From Ignavibacteriota bacterium (lineage in GTDB: Bacteria; Bacteroidota; Kapaibacteriia; Palsa-1295), in NCBI GenBank assembly GCA_003151215.1, contig PLXB01000438.1, positions 1 through 8,710 on the forward strand: 8,710 nt of DNA. The letters are read 5' to 3'. Position numbers and translations under genes: made by a program. This document shows, in pieces, positions 6,601-8,710 of the stretch; the stretch's first letter is position 1; each line of letters begins with the position of its first letter. The notes under the pieces were generated by a model. The model did no database searches. It saw only the letters and a program-made list of their open reading frames with translations, and was not told the origin of the DNA.

Positions 6601-6841
6601 CGAAGATGCGCTCAGGTTTCCAATCAAACTGAATGATAAGCTTGCCATCCTTTTCGATTACGTGAAAAGCGCAGATGCAAGACCAACCGAGCAGGACCAA
6701 ACGGTTTTTGAAGATCTGACATATCAGGTCGGAAAGAATTTTGCAGTCCTCAGGCGAGTCGAAGAAGGGCTTGTGCCGACATTCAATGCACTGGCCGAGC
6801 ATTCACGAAAACCTGTGATCGAGGTAAGGAAGACGCAGTAA
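3665..6841 (+). CDS. Exported Asp-box (BNR/VPS10-like) beta-propeller protein
   Basis: The 1058-residue product begins with a Sec signal peptide (about 1-23). It belongs to the large Asp-box proteins often annotated as glycosyl hydrolase or sortilin/VPS10-like, usually about 1000 residues; no enzymatic activity can be read from the sequence. Asp-box turns of the S/T-x-D-x-G-x-x-W type lie at about 76-83, 130-138, 181-189, 239-247, 289-297, 335-343, 520-528, 586-595, 640-648 and 684-692, enough for one or two propellers. The family's opening GLKWRSIGPFRGGR (37-50) and the closing ATHGRSFWVLDDITPLYQL (719-737) are present. A region with FlgD-like immunoglobulin character follows (about 775-897), then a mostly helical, charged tail (about 903-1050). 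There is no T9SS sorting domain, so a periplasmic or outer-membrane-associated location is likely. The gene stands alone; its stop lies 6 bases from the convergent metallopeptidase stop. Substrate is unknown; saccharide or protein binding is inference. Confidence 0.9.
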   Translation: MIYIKIPLYLLLILGFSTIQIYAKETPAKYPPSLYSGLKWRSIGPFRGGRCLTVSGVRGKPTLYYMGATGGGIWKTDDAGSTWFPISDTAFHSASVGALAIAPSDPNIIYAGMGEAAIRNTVAMGDGMYKSTDAGKTWKFIGLERSYSIARIAVHPWKPEIAYVAVLGQVFGKNKERGIYRTMDGGASWQLILSKDDSTGAIDIKMDPSNPSNLYASMWHANRTAWSLTSGGESSGLYKSTDGGNTWNLLSHNPGMPKGLLGKIIVSVSPANPERVYAMIENEHGGLFRSDDGGKKWQQLDTNNNLTQRPWYFSQVFADPKQQDVVYVMNVEFWKSTNGGNSFSKVPQEHGDNHDMWINPDDPNNFIIGDDGSAAITFNGSKTWSKEALPTSQFYHVNLDNDFPYNVYGAQQDWGSIRIASRTTNGDIGIHDWYGVAGGEAGYIVPNPTNPDVTYGGEYDGLFSKYTKSTDQYQVISPYPESSLGDGACMRKYRFQWTYPIMISPLDPKAIYVTSQMVHKTTNEGQSWEIISPDLTRNESEMQCSSGGPITKDNTGAETFPDIFAFAPSPLKAGLLWAGTDDGLVHISTDEGKHWQNITPPTLPQWAVISIIEPSHYDAATCYVAAHRYKWDDRHPYLFKTNDYGKSWKQITDGIADEAFTHCIREDPHKRELLYAGTEKGVYVSFNDGENWQSLQLNLPVTPVRDIQIQARDNDLVIATHGRSFWVLDDITPLYQLNDQMANADQILFAPRRTVRMDGGSADTAITSGQNAAGGAIIRYHFKKKPDGEIKLRFLNEKRDTMTWYSSVLDRRKEPVKIKKEFYEDPSAKRPGVLRADSGSNVFVWDLRHDDAEEYEKDAVMQGSLAGPKVIPGKYFVQLLRRDTLLAEQPFEVYENPKIKVSQEDLVAQNILALELRDTISAIHKAVKRIRKIRASVEGFLAAFTDTLEAKPFKDSAKPLLDSLQFVEDEFIQSKIKAGEDALRFPIKLNDKLAILFDYVKSADARPTEQDQTVFEDLTYQVGKNFAVLRRVEEGLVPTFNALAEHSRKPVIEVRKTQ

Positions 6842-6847
6842 ATGTAG

Positions 6848-7375
6848 TTATAAATATCTGCCATATTTCTTCAGCCACATCAGAGATTGTTTATAGCTTG
6901 GACAAACTTCTGAGAGTTTCTGCCAAAACTTTTTTGAATGATCAAAAAATATCGTGTGGGTTAATTCATGTAGAACCACATAGTCGATCACGTACATCGG
7001 AGCTTTTATCAACTTTCGGTTCAGCGAAATATTTTTCTTTTTCGAGCAGCTGCCCCACCTGGTTTTTTGATTTCTCAAGGTGAGTTTATTATAGGTGAAC
7101 CCATGCTCAGCCGCAAGAAATTGGATTCGCGCATGATATAATTCAAGCGCTTTTCCTTCATACCATTTACGGAGTTTCAACCTGTCAGTCACATCGAATC
7201 CCGGGTTGAACATTTCGCCTAAGTACAAGATCTCTCCCGGATTCAAGTGCGGAACGTCTTTCTGTGATTCTGCGAAGTGTGCTAACTGCTTCCGGATCCA
7301 TTTCTGTTTTTCCGTAAATAATTGCGCAAGATCTTTTTCTTTATACCAAAGCGGTATTACGACTTTTACCTGCAA
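6848..7375 (-). CDS. YgjP/DUF45-type zinc metallopeptidase, N-terminus unresolved
   Basis: This is a probable cytoplasmic zinc metallopeptidase of the YgjP-like/DUF45 family (PF01863, also called M48 family metallopeptidase). Counting from the TTG at 7375 (175 residues), it has the family signature RWGSCS (106-111), ISLNRKLIKAP (116-126), YVVLHELTH (132-140) with HExxH ligands H136 and H140 and catalytic E137, DHSKKFW (145-151) with probable third ligand H146, and a closing WLKKYG. The TTG is only the first standard start in frame. Upstream codons, read through about 7456, encode IHYTIARRRVKNARISIS, which matches the first strands of the family, so the real protein is probably about 27 residues longer. 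No ATG, GTG or TTG exists in frame between 7375 and the stop TGA at 7502-7504. An ATC at 7454-7456 occupies the same place relative to a TATTTTTG box as the dmeF ATG does. Substrates are unknown. The gene lies downstream of the T9SS gene on the same strand. Confidence 0.85.
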   Translation of the reverse strand: MQVKVVIPLWYKEKDLAQLFTEKQKWIRKQLAHFAESQKDVPHLNPGEILYLGEMFNPGFDVTDRLKLRKWYEGKALELYHARIQFLAAEHGFTYNKLTLRNQKTRWGSCSKKKNISLNRKLIKAPMYVIDYVVLHELTHTIFFDHSKKFWQKLSEVCPSYKQSLMWLKKYGRYL

Positions 7376-7460
7376 TTCATGGCTGATACTTATCCGGGCG
7401 TTCTTTACCCGGCGGCGCGCAATCGTATAGTGTATGGGATTATTCGTCGTTTCGATACTG

Positions 7461-7468
7461 CAAAAATA
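7461..7468 (-). promoter_or_regulatory. -7 box next to the probable true start of the YgjP-like gene
   Basis: On the - strand this reads TATTTTTG, followed by CAGT and the in-frame ATC at 7456. The 16 bases from the preceding G match the dmeF start region at 14 positions. About 20 bases upstream of the box is TTTTTC, a poor -33 candidate. If active, it would give a leaderless transcript. Confidence 0.35.
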
Positions 7469-7507
7469 CGGAATGAACCAGAGGGAATGAAAAATGATGG
7501 ATCAGAG

Positions 7508-8710
7508 CTATTTGTTGACCACCACTCGAAGATCATAGATCCCTGAAACCGCTTTCACACGTATTTCATAAACTCCGTTCGAAACAGGAAGTAATAACTT
7601 CGCAGGCGTATTTTGATCAAGGACAAGAATAGCACTACTTATTAAGGTGCCGAGCATATTATAAACTTCCGCATTTATTTCACCAAGATCCATCGAGGAA
7701 GTGATCGAAGTTTCTCCGCCGGCAGGGTTGGGTATAATCAGCAGCTCCGGCATTTTTCCATAATGCAGCAATTTTGAAATTGTTGAAACTCCGCAACCTG
7801 ATAGCGGCGTGATCGTGCTTGTTGCAATATCGGGTGAAATGTATTGGCATCCGCTGATCGCCGAAAGGACGGTGACAGAATCAAAGGTCACATGTTGAAT
7901 CGGAACGGAGTCATTAAAGACATCAAAAAGCGCATAACCCAGTGTTGCATTTGAAGTGGCGCCGGTGATCTTAAGCTTCGATCTTCCTTTCCATTGTTCG
8001 TTCGGTATATCAAGCTTTGAGCCGGAAGGAAGCGAAGCAAACGAACCGTTATAATTTAAGACAGTATCATAATGGATAATAAGGGTAATATTTTCGGGGT
8101 TTTTTAATCCGTTGAGAGCGATCGGAACGATGACAGATCCGCCAAGTGTATCCGACGTTTGATCTTGCGTAGAAAGAGAAAGCGGTTTGCGTGGAATACC
8201 GTAACCTGAAAGCGTTAGGGTTTTCTGCCTTCCATCGCTTAAAGTTAATACAAGTTGTGAATTATTCAGGCTATCGAATATCGGCAGGAACTGCACTCCG
8301 ATCGAATCGCCGGCGATCGGAATCGTCGTGTAACTCATTGAATCACTGCCTCTGATCTCGATCATTGTGACTGTCGGCGGAACGCAGCCCATGGGTTGAA
8401 GATAGAAGAAACCGGAGACAGAGGTGTCGCAAACGATAAGTGAGTCGGTTGTGAAGAGCGAATTTTGAGAAAGGATCAGATCATTAATTCGCACTATGGA
8501 AAGAGAATCACCGCCGCTATTTGTCGTCTCCCAAATGCTTCCCTGATCGTCAAGAGCGAAAACAATGTTATCATTTATGCAGGTAATGTTGCGGGAGTCG
8601 AAAGCCATCGAAGGAGGACCTCCGATATTTTTCCAGGTTACGCCTTGATCTGTCGAACGGTAAAGACCCCGAACAAGACTTGACGCATAAATGGTATTTG
8701 TTGTACATGT
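7508..8710 (-). CDS. Secreted Asp-box protein with T9SS sorting domain (N-terminus beyond window)
   Basis: The frame is open from the window edge to a TAG at 7508, giving 400 residues of the C-terminal part. The internal ATG at 8608 is not the start, because in-frame sequence beyond it is clearly protein: an Asp-box, GLYRSTDQGVTWKNIG, at about 15-30 of the visible part, with a second degenerate one (IWETTNSGGDS) near 59-69. A beta-rich stretch follows, then a region resembling a cohesin-type or immunoglobulin-like beta sandwich (about 174-300: GGSVIVPIALNG, NITLIIHYDTVLNYNGS). The last 80 residues are a type A T9SS sorting domain (PNP at 327-329, EVYNMLGTLIS, GVYEIRVKA, terminal VVVNK). This domain is not closely similar to those of the tandem paralogs. 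The product is likely delivered to the cell surface or medium; the visible modules suggest binding rather than a known enzyme. The YgjP-like gene follows within about 130 bases, with no terminator seen between them. Confidence 0.88.
   Translation of the reverse strand, partial: TCTTNTIYASSLVRGLYRSTDQGVTWKNIGGPPSMAFDSRNITCINDNIVFALDDQGSIWETTNSGGDSLSIVRINDLILSQNSLFTTDSLIVCDTSVSGFFYLQPMGCVPPTVTMIEIRGSDSMSYTTIPIAGDSIGVQFLPIFDSLNNSQLVLTLSDGRQKTLTLSGYGIPRKPLSLSTQDQTSDTLGGSVIVPIALNGLKNPENITLIIHYDTVLNYNGSFASLPSGSKLDIPNEQWKGRSKLKITGATSNATLGYALFDVFNDSVPIQHVTFDSVTVLSAISGCQYISPDIATSTITPLSGCGVSTISKLLHYGKMPELLIIPNPAGGETSITSSMDLGEINAEVYNMLGTLISSAILVLDQNTPAKLLLPVSNGVYEIRVKAVSGIYDLRVVVNK

Noticed and set aside
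3747..6802. Many open frames of 60-125 codons inside the propeller gene on both strands
   Set aside because: They are shadows of one long, well-supported coding frame; none shows a family motif.
6852..6868. AAATAT/ATATTT hairpin as a terminator for the propeller gene
   Set aside because: The stem is only A/T pairs, is not followed by a T tract, and lies inside the 3' end of the peptidase coding region.
8606..8608. ATG as the start of the right-edge T9SS gene
   Set aside because: The frame remains open upstream to the window edge and encodes a clear Asp-box, so this methionine is internal.

Overview
The window carries six protein genes and no RNA gene, mobile element or CRISPR array that I can see. 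It looks like chromosome of a free-living member of the Bacteroidota/Chlorobiota group, perhaps a Kapabacteria- or Ignavibacteria-like lineage. Three of the six products end in a type IX secretion (T9SS) C-terminal sorting domain. No start codon has a recognisable Shine-Dalgarno sequence, and several starts follow Bacteroidota-type -7 boxes (TAnnTTTG). The lineage assignment is inference; no marker gene is present.

Layout. Bases 1-409 are non-coding as far as I can tell, with a few hairpins and one promoter-like box. At 410-1069 (-) is a DmeF-like cation diffusion facilitator, predicted to export Co/Ni, that lacks the usual C-terminal cytoplasmic domain. At 1170-2000 and 2056-2874 (+) are two tandem paralogs of an unknown secreted T9SS cargo. 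Their last 106 residues are about 90% identical, while the rest is only about half identical. A strong hairpin terminator follows, serving the convergent DUF4142 lipoprotein gene at 2931-3512 (-). A divergent intergenic region with an 8-bp inverted repeat separates this from a 1058-residue exported Asp-box (BNR/VPS10-like) beta-propeller protein at 3665-6841 (+). Six bases beyond its stop, convergent, is a YgjP/DUF45-type zinc metallopeptidase at 6848-7375 (-). Its reading frame clearly continues upstream of the first usable start codon. Last is the 3' part of a further secreted Asp-box/T9SS protein at 7508-8710 (-), cut by the window edge.

How they fit together. Most of the window concerns the cell envelope and surface: three T9SS cargos, one lipoprotein, one large Sec-exported propeller and one metal exporter. 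I see no pathway or single operon joining them, and no complete novel system. The points most worth following are the missing conventional start of the YgjP-like gene and its close match to the dmeF start region, the domain-truncated DmeF, and the mosaic conservation of the tandem T9SS paralogs.
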